Assembly: GCA_004369045.1 (NCBI GenBank)
Contig: ML213503.1
Span: 2,416,924-2,480,923, forward strand
Length of the DNA stretch: 64,000 bases
Direction: 5' to 3'
DNA from: Heliocybe sulcata
Lineage: Eukaryota > Basidiomycota > Agaricomycetes > Gloeophyllales > Gloeophyllaceae
Position numbers and translations under genes: made by a program. Positions 1 to 9,761 of the stretch are shown in pieces. The notes under the pieces were generated by a model. That model made no database searches. It was not told where the DNA came from and saw only the letters and a program-made list of their open reading frames with translations. How positions within the stretch are numbered: position 1 is the first letter of the stretch; the number at the start of each line of letters is the position of its first letter.

Positions 1-233
1 GACATGAGGAATCCAACTGGCAGAATGCGTGGAAAATGAAATCCAGTTCGCGGTGTCGTGACTTCCGCCGTAGTGCTGGCCTGACGAGCCCATATGCAAC
101 TGTTCTTAATATGCCTTCTTTGACATACGTAGTCTTTGACATACGTAGTGTTTCACCGTATGATTTCTCTTGTATGCTGCCACATTTAACGGTTCCAGTG
201 GGAAGGTGGGAGGGCCTCCGAGAGCTGCAAAAC

Positions 234-384
234 TATTGCCCAGGCCGGAATTGAACCGCCGGCCTTGTGGTGAAGCTGTGAGGTGGGACCCTAGTGTAAG
301 GTGTGTAATGCGTATATGCATGTGTATAGTGTGTGTGTGTGTGTGTGTATTACCCTAGAGCTGCTAACCACTACACCACGGGGC
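234..384 (-). repeat. tRNA-like module with GT/CA expansion (left arm copy)
   Basis: Read on the minus strand, this begins with GCCCCGTGGTGTAGTGG, which resembles a pol III A box in a tRNA D arm. It ends with a hairpin carrying a B-box-like GGTTCAATTCC followed by a complementary 3' strand GGGC. Between them lies about 100 nt containing a pure CA tract of about 18-20 nt, where a tRNA would have its anticodon arm. The T-arm hairpin has a 5-bp stem (GCCGG/CCGGC) but a 10-nt loop rather than the canonical 7. It is therefore a tRNA-derived relic or SINE-type head, not a working tRNA gene. Confidence 0.7.
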
Positions 385-649
385 GTTGGGAGGCTGCGTA
401 CCTGGTATCCCCCTGATCACCTCATCCGCGCTCATCCTATTATTCCTCAGCTCGACAGCCTCATATGTAGTGTATCTTCCATTACGAGTAGACGGTCTTC
501 AAGCACCACAATTAATATGTTAACTGGGTTCGAGGGTACATTCCTCCTGCAAGAGCTCACTTATGCACGACGACACAACTGAGACTGTAGGTAAATTAAC
601 GACTGAGAGAAAAATATTCAGGTTGGATGCTTAACGCGAGGCAAAAGAT

Positions 650-751
650 GTCGCCTGGCCGCGATTCGAACCCAGCGGCGTTACCGTTAGAACTTCCGAC
701 GCTCCAAAGTGGATCCAACAATGGACGTCTTAACAGCTTCACGACGGCGAC
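650..751 (-). repeat. tRNA-Ser/Leu-like module (left arm copy)
   Basis: On the minus strand this 102-nt piece starts GTCGCC and ends GGCGAC, giving six contiguous acceptor-stem pairs. It has a D-arm-like GAAGCTGTTAAGACG, a long variable-arm-like insert, and a B-box-like GGTTCGAATC close to the 3' end. The shape suits a class II (Ser/Leu) tRNA ancestor with a disturbed anticodon arm and a mispaired T stem. It is identical to 9011-9112 on the plus strand. Confidence 0.7.
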
Positions 752-1091
752 TGGTGTCTTGGCCCGCTTTAGAGCAACTCATAGAAGGTGCGGTGCACTT
801 GCTCTGGTCCTCCGCAGGTACCTTCACGGCACAAACGTCTTTCACCGACAATGGAGGGCCAAACAGCAAATATGAAACCTCTGCATTGTATTTTGCTTAA
901 TTGTATATGCGCTAGCTGCCTTTTCCTCCACAGGCATAGACTCCCATACACTTCTGCGGCATGCAGATTTGGCTGGACATAGCTACGCGCCCGTCACATG
1001 ACGAGCACGCTCACATGGTGTCACGCTCTCGCGTACTCCTTGCTTGTGCTTTTCTCGATCTCCGTTCTATTTTTTCTTGCTGCGAATCTTT

Positions 1092-1117
1092 CCCCACCAC
1101 CAGTTGGCTAGAGCTGT
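1092..1117 (+). promoter_or_regulatory. Conserved upstream motif of the repeat-embedded gene family
   Basis: The core CAGTTGGCTAGAGCTGT lies about 40 bp before the ATG at 1157. The same core, with few changes, lies 56 bp before the start of the broken paralogue (complement 8651-8678) and 44 bp before the start of the paralogue at 10126-11788 (complement 11832-11856). Conserved position and orientation suggest shared promoter or 5' UTR sequence. What it binds is unknown. Confidence 0.55.
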
Positions 1118-1156
1118 GGTGGTCTGCTGCGATACATACTAGGTGCTGTTTGTATC

Positions 1157-2951
1157 ATGGATGCACGCAAAAGAGCGGACGAGGCGGAGGTTTCCGCCCA
1201 TATAGTGCGGCTATCCGCCATAGGAGCAGATTTAATGCGCGGTTTGGAGGCGCTGCAAGGCGCAAGGCTCGTGAGTGGCATGCTACACCGCGATTATTGG
1301 ATTATCCACCTCGATAACAGCTCGGACGTCCTGAATCTTCTGAACACGACCGGCGACTGCGGGAGGAACTTCGCGCAGCAAACCAAGAAAATGCTCGGTT
1401 GAGAGCTGCGATGGCTAGCTGGAGGGGTCCATTAGGCATTCCCACTGCTGACATAGAAGAGAGAAAGCCGAATGTCGCTATTCTGGACTTGGTATGTTTT
1501 TTGTCATCCTTCAACGGACGTCCTTGTTCATGACCTTTCGAATGAGTAGCAGCACGATGTCGACAGACTGAGGAGGCTCGTTGCGATGAGAGAGGAAAAA
1601 GAAAAGCAACACGTGGGTGGCAGCTTTAATGGTCATGATTATGTCCATTGAGAATTGTCCAACAACGGTAGCTCGGCGAGATCGCCGCCTTGAACGCAAG
1701 TCTCCTGCAGGAGAAGCTTAGAGCGCGACGAATCGAAGCGCTGCATGAGGTAGGGCGCATTCTGCTCCGCCGCTGTGCTTCGTTAACGTCGATATCGAGA
1801 ATGGACCTCCTCCTTGCGTTCATTGTGATGGGGCGAGTGCATCTCCGTATTACTCGTGTTGTTTGCTTACTCAGATTACGGCGGCGGTGCAGGATTTCCT
1901 GAAGTTCGCTCGGAGCTTCTTTCCCGAGTCTTTTCTCTGGCGATTACCAGGACCGTTGATAGGTGTGCCGATGGTTCGAGGGAAACCTGCCACAAAGCCG
2001 GTCTCTAATACAACTTCTCTGCACTTGACCCGGGTAAGGTGCCCAGTTTAAGGTTGCTTTGCTCTGAACTAATGCCTCAACTCAGCGGCAGCAGAAGGCG
2101 TAGGTTTTCTCGCGTCTCAAGCTATTCCGGACCTAGGCAACTAACTTTCCGGTGAAGTGCGACAGACATGTACTTCCAGTTGAAAAGCTCTCTGATCAAG
2201 TGGGCCAACGACGACCGGACACACGCCATTGCGTTTGCACCCTCTCGCCACGGTTACGGCCAGGGCCCGAAACTCAAGTGGAAAACGACTGGCTTCTCGG
2301 ATCGTTATCAGTACGGACATTACGATCTGTTCTACATGGACCAGACCCAATGGTTCTACACTGGCGTATATCAAGTTCTTGACATGCGGACCATACTTTA
2401 CGACCAGGTCAAAGCTCAAGATCCTGACGTACGTACTCGAATGATCTATGAGTCTCCGACTGTAGTTCACGATTGTGCTCTAGATTGCGGGTGCCATCGT
2501 ACATGATACTGCTCCTTCTGAGGGCGATGTGCTGGATATGGTTGCACGTTTTTATACCTACGGCATACTTAAAGTGGATTGCATCGCCTTGCGCCGCACT
2601 GACTTCCAGCTGCCCCTTTACGTTTCTTTGACAACGCCCCGGGATAACGTCGAGGAGAAGGAAAACACGAGGCCGGAAGACCATCGGACACTGGCCGACG
2701 CGACTGCCAGGTGTGGTACCAAGCGGAAACCCGAAGGACTAAACGCAGGCGAGACCATGAAGATGAGTGAAACAGGAAAGAAAGCCAAGGTTGTTCCGCT
2801 GCAAGCACACGTTCCTCTCGGCATTACACCGGTGGTCGATGAGTTCACGACAGCGTCGGTGTCTACCTCACAGCGTGTCGGAACATTGCCCTTGATAGCG
2901 CCACCTACCGCCCCTTCCTTCCGTTTCCGAACCTTTGGGGCTGCAATATGA
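1157..2951 (+). CDS. Coiled-coil protein of the repeat-embedded family, member 1
   Basis: The function is not recognised. Exon 1 starts MDARKRADEAEVSAHIVRLS. After an intron (donor gtgagt near 1270) comes a charged helical stretch (RRLREELRAANQENARLR) ending IEERKPNVAILDL. A later exon carries the FPESFL...GVP block near 1915-2035. The next exon (from about 2165) carries KWANDDRTHAIAFAPSR, then WFYTGVYQVLDMRTI, ending DPDV at an intron donor. The last exon has GILKVDCIALRRTDFQ followed by a Lys/Arg-rich, disordered tail. All blocks align in order with the genes at 10126-11788 and 14014-15721, including an intron after the DPDV residues. No stop interrupts the reading I followed, so it appears intact. 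From memory the 'Y..G.L.V.C.ALR..F...LY' ending resembles a basidiomycete DUF family (possibly DUF6697), which only an HMM search can settle. Confidence 0.75.
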
Positions 2952-3290
2952 TCGCAAGACAAGACGTGGTCGCGCCGCTGGAGTGTTCTTGCTCACGACG
3001 GTAGTCAAGTTTCTCTGCGACGGCGCTATTTTCAAGCCTTTCTCTTTGTCTCTGTAGTACCCTTCAAAAGTCTCTTGGTCTCCGAAACTCTGTCTGCGAT
3101 GTCTTTCCTACTCGTCTGGTCTTCTCTCGGCTTCCACCTGCCTCTCGCTCCTTGAATGCGAACGCACCCAGCACACACTACTATCCCAGGAACTGCCTAG
3201 CCACAACCACTAGCTTCTCAGTCAAGCGTTCTGCAAACTGCGGATACCAAGACTCTGGCCTCATTGTCACTCTTTTGAACATTGCCCTGG
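2952..3290 (+). repeat. 3' flank shared by members of the repeat-embedded gene family
   Basis: The region after the stop of member 1 aligns, with many substitutions, to the reverse complement of about 9850-10140 downstream of the paralogue at 10126-11788. Shared pieces include CGGTAGTCAAG, TCTCTTGGTCT, CTTCTCTCGGC and CCCAGCACAC in the same order. From about 3290 to the MMM1 stop at 3642 I see no gene; that stretch is AT-richer and is probably shared 3' flanking sequence. Confidence 0.55.
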
Positions 3291-3639
3291 ATGGACCTAT
3301 CTTCGTCTTGTTCCGGTTACTCGTCCAGCGACAGACTTGTCAATTAATGTGTATCCTCGTAATGTCAACTATATGCACACAATGCCATGATGTATGCGCT
3401 AACCTCGTTTTGCGTGATGATGTGAGGGATCTGACAAGCACAGCGGGTATAAGCTAGATGTGCTTCAGCGCTTCAGCACCCGTCGGATCTGGAGATGCTG
3501 ATCCCTTGGGAAAGCTACACCGTGTTTCTCTACATTACGCTGTATATACAATAAGTATACAACTTAGTTAAATAGACCGGTCAGTTTTAATTCCAATTCG
3601 TGTCGTCGTTAGATCCCTTGTGTTGCACTGGCGGTGGGA

Positions 3640-4864
3640 TCAAGCATAGCCCTGCATCTCCTTCTCCTTCTTCAGCTCCTCCTTCGCTTCCTGCACGCTT
3701 CCCAGCCCGGGGAGCACGACTTTGAACGTCCCCCTCTCAGCGAGGAGCCGGCGGATCTGCATCTCGATCAGCTCGCCGACCTTGGGCACGTCGGAGAGCT
3801 TCGCCCTGCTGCCCAGGAGCGAGCTGGTCTTGAGCTTGACCGTGAAGCCGCGCCCGTCGCCAGAGGGCTCTTTGAGCGGGAGGAGGACGCCCGCGGGCGG
3901 AGGCGCGGGGGCGGGATAGGCAGGGAGGGAGATGGTTAGTGTTGGGGAGGGGTGCGTGGGGTTTGGCGGGGTGAGGGTTATCTACGGGGATGTGAGCGCG
4001 GAGTGGGAGAATGGGTGAGGTGCGTACGGGGGATTCGAAGATGTCTAGTTCGATGACTAGGGATACCGGGAGGCGGGCGAAGCCTTGGAAGGGGTAGTTG
4101 AGGAGGCATGCTGTGGAGAGGGCGATGGAGACGGTGTCGGTGTAGGCCATGGTGAACTGTGCAGTGGGAGGGGTCTGTAGAGGCTGGACGGCGTATCAGA
4201 TACTTTTTCTTAGGGTGATCGCAAAGGAACTGACTGGAATGCCATCTTGTTTTGCCTTGGACTTTGATAATGATCTAGAAGAAGAGGTGGACGGAGGAAT
4301 GTGCAGACGCGCCGAGGTGATTTTGGGTGCAGAGGTGCCTAGGTTGACAGAGTGGACTTTGATAGGATCCTGCACCGTTGCGGGTATGTTAGGGACGGCA
4401 TTCCTCCTGCAGGAGTCATCGGGCGCACCAGGAAGCCAGCTGGCCGTACGTTATTTGCGAATTCTTCGACGCGTTTGCGCGCAACTTCGTCTCCGTCCGG
4501 GCCAGGAAGATCATCCCGCAGCTTCGAGCGGTATGCGTGAATGACCTAGCATCACGTGTGTGAAGTCTGCGAGTGAGAATTCTCCGAATGCACACACCTG
4601 GCTCAAAAGCATGTTGAACCACTCGGCGGACTCTTCTCCGTCCGCAGCCTTCCCCTTTAGCTTCATTTCGTCCGCGTCGCCGTCGGTGGTCAAGTCGACT
4701 GCTTTTCGAGGGGCGGGCTGGAAGGTGTGCTCATGGCGAGCGGTGGCGTCGAGGAAGAGGTACTTCAATATGAAGTAGATGAGGAAGAGGATGGAGAGCT
4801 GGCCTATGACGAGGCCTTGCGTAAATGTGGGATGCAGCGTAAAAATGTAGTTTGACGAGGCCAT
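3640..4864 (-). CDS. MMM1: Mmm1, ERMES subunit (maintenance of mitochondrial morphology protein 1)
   Basis: The start MASSNYIF is at 4864. The N-terminus has a lumenal segment, then one membrane helix in FTQGLVIGQLSILFLIYFIL and KYLFLD, the Mmm1 hallmark. An acidic linker and the start of the SMP lipid-transfer domain (WFNMLLSQ) follow. Later exons supply VIHAYRSKLRDD, KVHSVNLGTSAPKI, DTVSIALSTACLLNYPF and ARLPVSLVIELDIFESP. The last exon ends GSRAKLSDVPKVGELIEMQ with an ERGTFKVVLP strand and a short Lys/Glu-rich tail. The length is about 340 residues, usual for the family. Known role: an ER membrane protein that pairs with Mdm10/Mdm12/Mdm34 at ER-mitochondria contacts and moves phospholipids. 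At least four short introns are present. It is divergent from the gene at 5008, and 143 bp separate the two start codons. Confidence 0.93.
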
Positions 4865-5007
4865 GGTGAGGGCATGAAGGAGACGAGGAGGCGGCGATGG
4901 GCGGCGGCGACGGGGATACACGCCTGGTCAACGTGATCCTCGCTTCGGCCATTTTGGGACATTTAGGGGCAGGGTTACCTTATCTTATCTCAAAGATCTC
5001 TGCTCTC

Positions 5008-6606
5008 ATGAACTCTCTAACTGCAGTCATCGAATGGCCCTCAGCACCGCTCACCCATCGACTCGTCTCCGACACCCTCGACAAGCTTTCTGTACCGCCC
5101 GAGTCTCGCCTGTCTGGCTCTCTCCCGGGCGGCGCTTCCCCGGACGGCCGAATCCTCCAGTGGCAATCCTACGACCACATAAACCACCACCTCACCCTCT
5201 CACAGCCCGCCAACGTCTTCTCCTCCTCATACACCATCCGCAAGTCCTTGATACGGAAACACTACCTCAGCCGATGTATTTCATCTTACCTCACCAAGCA
5301 CCCCGGCGCCAGCACGCTGAGGGCCGGCGCGCCGCGGACATGGGAGGTCGAAATCTCGTGGAGCGACGAGATGGACGAAAAGTGGGCAGACGAGCTGTGG
5401 GACTTGGGTGAAACACTGGAAGCGAACGAGGGGCGCGAAGAGGAGGATAAGAAGTGGTTCATCTTGAAGCCTGGAATGGCGGACAGAGGGAACGGGATCC
5501 GGATATTCGATTCTAAAGAAGCTCTGCAGGATATTTTTGAAGAGTGGGACGATAGCGACGACGAGGGAGATGGCGACAGTGAGCGTGACTTATCCAATGC
5601 CAAATGGCTTGTAACAGTATTGTCAAGACGCGGACAGTGACTCGAGAGAAGACACGGGCATAGTAACCTCCCAGCTGCGGCACTTTGTCATTCAGGTATC
5701 TCCTGTCTTTGTCTTTGTACCGCACATCGCCTCACGAAGCACGTTGAATGCAGGAGTATCTATCCAATCCCCTCCTCATGGACCCGACCGAGAAGCCACT
5801 CGACCCATTGACCCCTCCTCCTCAACATCATCTCGAGGGCCACAAAGTACGTCCTCGCCCCATCTTACCCGCCTCTTCCCCCTCACCCAGGCCTACGACC
5901 AGTTTCACCTCCGCGCATACATCCTCGCCCGCGGCGCTCTCCAAGTCTACCTCTTCACCCACATCCTCGCCCTCTTCGCCTCCGCGCCCTACCGCCCTCC
6001 CTCCCACTCAAACAAGGAAGGCAATATCGACCTCACCCCGCACCTTACAAACACATGTCTCCAGCCCGACCACTCCGAGGCGCACGTTCGGACACTCGAC
6101 GAGCTGATCGGCTGCACAGTCCTCAGCTCCCCCGACTCCGACACGAGGAATTTCTTGAGCAGGGAAGACGTCGAGAGCATCAAAACTCGCATGGGAGAGA
6201 TACTCGCAGACGTTTTCAAAGCCGCTCTCGAGAACCCCATTCACTTCCAGGTCTGTACTCTCCATTCCGCGACGCATACAGTTCCTCCTAATCCCCTCCC
6301 CAGCCCCTCCCGAACGCATTCGAGCTCTTCGGCGTCGACTTCCTTCTCTCCCACTCCTCCGCTTCAACCCCCTCCAACACGCCACCTCCCGAGTGTCCAT
6401 ACACCGTCTCTCTCCTCGAGCTCAACGCCGAGCCCGCGATCGAAATGACCGGACAGCGGCTGCACTGGCTGCTCCAGGGCCTCTTCACAGGAATCGGCGA
6501 AGTAGCCGTTCGTCCGTGGCTCGAAGGGCGCGAGCACGAGCCTGAAAAGTCGGAGAAGTGGGGTATGAGAAAGGTGTTGGACGTCCAAGTCCGAGGCGGG
6601 TGGTGA
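5008..6606 (+). CDS. Tubulin-tyrosine ligase (TTL) domain protein, Pby1-like
   Basis: The start MNSLTAVIEWPSAPLTHRLV (5008) matches the opening of fungal TTL-like proteins. An upstream in-frame ATG at 4897 would fall in the shared promoter. ATP-grasp motifs follow: the block WFILKPGMADRGNGIRIF (nucleotide-binding loop), GHK then AYDQFHLRAYILARG (metal and substrate region), and the C-terminal LLELNAEPAIEMTGQRLHWL, where Glu/Asn bind Mg-ATP. Reading with introns at about 5579-5627, 5691-5753, 5844-5890 and one near 6250-6310 gives roughly 430 residues ending VRGGW. In yeast the relative Pby1 is linked to P-bodies, and the amino-acid ligation target is unknown. It is not a classical alpha-tubulin enzyme by context. 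Confidence 0.88.
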
Positions 6607-6821
6607 CCCGGATTTTATCTTTCACGCACTCTGCTAGTGTGAAACATGTTGATAAATAAACCAGGTTATTCCACGCATGCTCGCATTGAAAGGGCATAAC
6701 TCATATATTATATGACCAATCAGTCGCCGACAGGTAGGATGATTATAAAAAAGATCCAGAGTGGCAATCCTATGGAGCGTTTTAAGAGTCGGCATAAGCA
6801 TATTCGCCACAGCAAACGCAA
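6607..6821. other. Intergenic, no gene seen
   Basis: This is AT-rich sequence after the TTL stop that leads into the next repeat copy. No convincing open frame or RNA gene is seen. Confidence 0.6.
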
Positions 6822-7575
6822 GCGCCCCGTGGTGTAGTGGGAAGCCGTCCTAGGGTAACGGGAGATACACACCATAACACCGTACACCGAGTTATTAGTC
6901 TAGGATTTAACCCTACACACGAGCAGGTCGGCGGTTCGAATCCGACTTGGGCGATATCTTTTGCGGCGCTGAAACAGCCTACCGTCCGCAGTCTTTTAGT
7001 TGCATGCAAGACAAATCATATGGCGGAAGACCGCGTATTGTAGGCATGCAGTCATATACGAGCTTGTCAAGCCAGTCCTACGGGGGTTTCATCGCAAGTC
7101 ATGGTACGGGCGAACAGAATTACATCGAGCATCTTTGATGTACTCCTCATGTCGTCACGCATGGGAGATTATTCCACGCATACTCGCATTAAGGGTACAA
7201 AACAATTGGATACATCAAAAGACCAATCACGCCTGCCACGTCGTAGCCGCAAAAGGAGAAGTCAGGATGACGCTAGAGAGAGATCAAAGAGTGACAGTAT
7301 GGACATCGCCAGGAGTGTGGTCCACTGAGAACCGAGTGTATGTGGCGGGACAAATCCTGGGACAATAGTGTGTGCTGCACATATTCGCGTTCTTCTGCTA
7401 GGAGCAAGCCGCAGCTGGAAGCCGAGTAAGCGTCAGAAAAACCAGACCAGACGAGTAGGGGGAGAGACCGCGGAGACTATGGAAGATTTGCTGGGTATCA
7501 CAGAGCCTGGAAGGAAGCTTGAGGACGGCACCGCCGCAGAGGAACTCGACTAGCGTTGGGAGCGGGAGCCTTCTA
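6822..7575 (+). repeat. Diverged copy of the tRNA-like plus 3'-flank repeat
   Basis: It opens with GCCCCGTGGTGTAGTGG at about 6824 and has a T-arm-like hairpin GTCGG/CCGAC around CGGTTCGAAT near 6932-6951. It is the same module as 9378-9528, with a shorter insert and no long CA tract. The following 600 bp parallels 9530-10150: shared pieces include GGGTACAAAA, AAAAGACC, CCACGTCGT, GTGACAGT and GACATCGCCAGGAGT. The match ends near the point where the coding end of the paralogue at 10126 begins. Here the coding end is missing and the truncated paralogue follows. Confidence 0.75.
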
Positions 7576-7699
7576 ACGTCCTATTACTCTGGAATTATTG
7601 GACCCCCTCGCGGACAATGGGTGCTAGCGCTGAGTCGCCAAGAAAGCTAGATACATGCAGACACGCACCAGTTCTCTTGTCCCTGAGCAGTAACAATTA

Positions 7700-8595
7700 T
7701 TCAGGGTGAGAGCGACCTTAGAACACATCGTCTTACGTTGTTTAAGTGCAAATCGGATGTATAAGAGACGGGCTCTATGGCACGCTTTCTCCCGATCTTT
7801 GGTACACCAACGACAGGCGCTGATAATTGTTCAAGAAAAGCCTCCTCGAAAGACTGTCCAACGGCCTTCATGAAAAACTGCATGACTGGAATTCTTAGAT
7901 AACAGTATGAGCTGAAATCCACCTGCACTCGCCTCCTGGCAGTGGCCACAAGAAAGACGTCCGTCCTGGATAGCAATGTCAGTAGAAAAGTACCAGCACG
8001 GTAGCACGTGCAATACCAATTGCAGCGCCTCTGATAGTCGAGCCCTAGAGTCCTGCTCCAGAAGATCCCTCTTCAGAGCGTCGATCTGTTCAAGCTATGG
8101 AATCGGGAATCTCAACGTTGCAACCACATATTTTCATCACTCACGTATCGCCTTTCCGTCTCATTCTCTCCGAAATAAGGTCATTGAATCTGTCGACTTC
8201 CTGTCGCCACTGATTCGAGAGGTCATGGACGGAGACGGCTTTCAACTCTGAGACAAACATACCGAGTCCAGCGCGGCAACGTCTTGTCCTCGGCCCTCCA
8301 GATCATTTGTCAGGACGACCAATGAATGGAGCGATTCACGCATCACATGTTGTGGACGTGCCGGTTCTTCTCTTTCAAGGTGAAGTCTTTCCCGCAACTG
8401 CTTGTGGTCCCCGAAAAGTGTACGAGCTCTCAGCTCCTACTAATCGGAGGTAATGAGGTCCACGTGAAAACACTCACGACCTCGACGTCTTTCGCATCTT
8501 TCAGAACATCCTTCCGAGGATGAACCAGGTTGTCTCCCAAGAGCGTCTCAACCGGGCGGACGCCATAGCCTCGTGGGCTTGTGTAGATGCATCCA
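7700..8595 (-). pseudogene. Broken member of the repeat-embedded coiled-coil family
   Basis: Blocks homologous to the other members occur in the right order on the minus strand. They are a start MDASTQAHEA at 8595, a VETLLGDNLVH block in another frame (so at least one frameshift), a helical stretch (HKQLRERLHLEREEP) ending QDVAALDS, and FEEAFLEQLSAPVVGVP with SYTSDLHLNNV near 7740-7850. The C-terminal domain with KWAN, WFYSGVY and CIAIRR is absent, and sequence after about 7700 has no match. The N-terminal frameshift and missing C-terminus make it a truncated relic. It faces member 1 across the MMM1/TTL segment. Confidence 0.7.
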
Positions 8596-8650
8596 TGAGG
8601 TAGTCCGTGTCTAGTAGTACTAAGGATTGCCAAGGGAGTGCACAGAAACA

Positions 8651-8678
8651 ACAGCTCTAGCCAACTGATGGTGGGGGA
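8651..8678 (-). promoter_or_regulatory. Conserved upstream motif, broken family member copy
   Basis: The reverse complement reads CCATCAGTTGGCTAGAGCTG, nearly the same as 1092-1117, and lies 56 bp before the relic start codon. Further upstream, near 8755-8775, lies a palindromic TATGACGTC and the CATGACGAGC string also found before member 1. Confidence 0.5.
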
Positions 8679-9010
8679 AGACTTGCAGACACTTGCAGAC
8701 ACAGAACGAAGGACGAGAACGAGTCGCACAAGCACCGAACAAGCCGCTAGACGTCATACTCGCTCGTCATGTGATGAGCCCGTAATGACTACCTACATGC
8801 CACATAAGTAATTGAGGCCCATGTGATGGAGGCAGGAGGTAAGGGCAACTTCCTAGAATTCGTAAGAAAAACCTGTAAGCGTTCAATCATAGCTGCGACT
8901 TCGTGTGCCATTGTCGCGGAAAGATGTTTGTGCCGCGAAGGTACCTGCGGAGGACCAGAGCAAGTGCACCGCACCTTCTATGAGTTGCTCTAAAGCGGGC
9001 CAAGACACCA

Positions 9011-9112
9011 GTCGCCGTCGTGAAGCTGTTAAGACGTCCATTGTTGGATCCACTTTGGAGCGTCGGAAGTTCTAACGGTAACGCCGCTGGGTTCGAATCG
9101 CGGCCAGGCGAC
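9011..9112 (+). repeat. tRNA-Ser/Leu-like module (right arm copy)
   Basis: This is the same 102-nt module as complement 650-751. It has GTCGCC and GGCGAC acceptor strands, a GTTAAGACG D-arm remnant, a variable-arm-like GCGT/ACGC pairing, and GGTTCGAATC as B box. An anticodon cannot be assigned with confidence. Confidence 0.7.
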
Positions 9113-9377
9113 ATCTTTTGCCTCGCGTTAAGCATCCAACCTGAATATTTTTCTCTCAGTCGTTAATTTACCTACAGTCTCAGTTGTGTCGTCGTGCATA
9201 AGTGAGCTCTTGCAGGAGGAATGTACCCTCGAACCCAGTTAACATATTAATTGTGGTGCTTGAAGACCGTCTACTCGTAATGGAAGATACACTACATATG
9301 AGGCTGTCGAGCTGAGGAATAATAGGATGAGCGCGGATGAGGTGATCAGGGGGATACCAGGTACGCAGCCTCCCAAC

Positions 9378-9528
9378 GCCCCGTGGTGTAGTGGTTAGCA
9401 GCTCTAGGGTAATACACACACACACACACACACTATACACATGCATATACGCATTACACACCTTACACTAGGGTCCCACCTCACAGCTTCACCACAAGGC
9501 CGGCGGTTCAATTCCGGCCTGGGCAATA
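9378..9528 (+). repeat. tRNA-like module with CA expansion (right arm copy)
   Basis: A-box-like TGGTGTAGTGGTTAGCA sits at about 9384, a CA tract at about 9414-9433, and B-box-like GGTTCAATTCC at about 9505. It lies about 265 bp after the Ser/Leu-like module in the same orientation, so the two form a fixed pair. Confidence 0.7.
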
Positions 9529-9761
9529 GTTTTGCAGCTCTCGGAGGCCCTCCCACCTTCCCACTGGAACCGTTAAATGTGGCAGCATACAAGAGAAATC
9601 ATACGGTGAAACACTACGTATGTCAAAGACTACGTATGTCAAAGAAGGCATATTAAGAACAGTTGCATATGGGCTCGTCAGGCCAGCACTACGGCGGAAG
9701 TCACGACACCGCGAACTGGATTTCATTTTCCACGCATTCTGCCAGTTGGATTCCTCATGTC

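Larger units (their letters stand above)
1..825. repeat. Left arm of an 825-bp perfect inverted repeat
   Basis: Every base I compared from 1 to 825 is matched, reversed and complemented, by 8937-9761 (position x pairs with 9762 minus x) with no indel. The first differences are at about 826 and 838, and similarity is lost by about 855. The arm contains a CA/GT-expanded tRNA-like module (complement of about 234-384) and a second, tRNA-Ser/Leu-like module (complement of 650-751). It starts at the window edge, so the true repeat may extend further left. Confidence 0.95.
8937..9761. repeat. Right arm of the 825-bp perfect inverted repeat
   Basis: This is the mate of 1-825, identical over the whole visible length, including the CA tract. 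Homology to the other repeat copies, but not to the left arm (which is cut by the window edge), continues rightward from 9762 to about 10150. Confidence 0.95.

Noticed and set aside
6822-6960. Functional tRNA with long intron
   Set aside because: T loop would be 10 nt and the acceptor stem is incomplete; the insert varies in length among copies in a repeat-like way.
9011-9112. Functional tRNA-Ser or tRNA-Leu gene
   Set aside because: Acceptor stem pairs well, but the anticodon arm and T stem have mismatches and the copy at 12417-12496 lacks the anticodon region. It is better viewed as tRNA-derived repeat.
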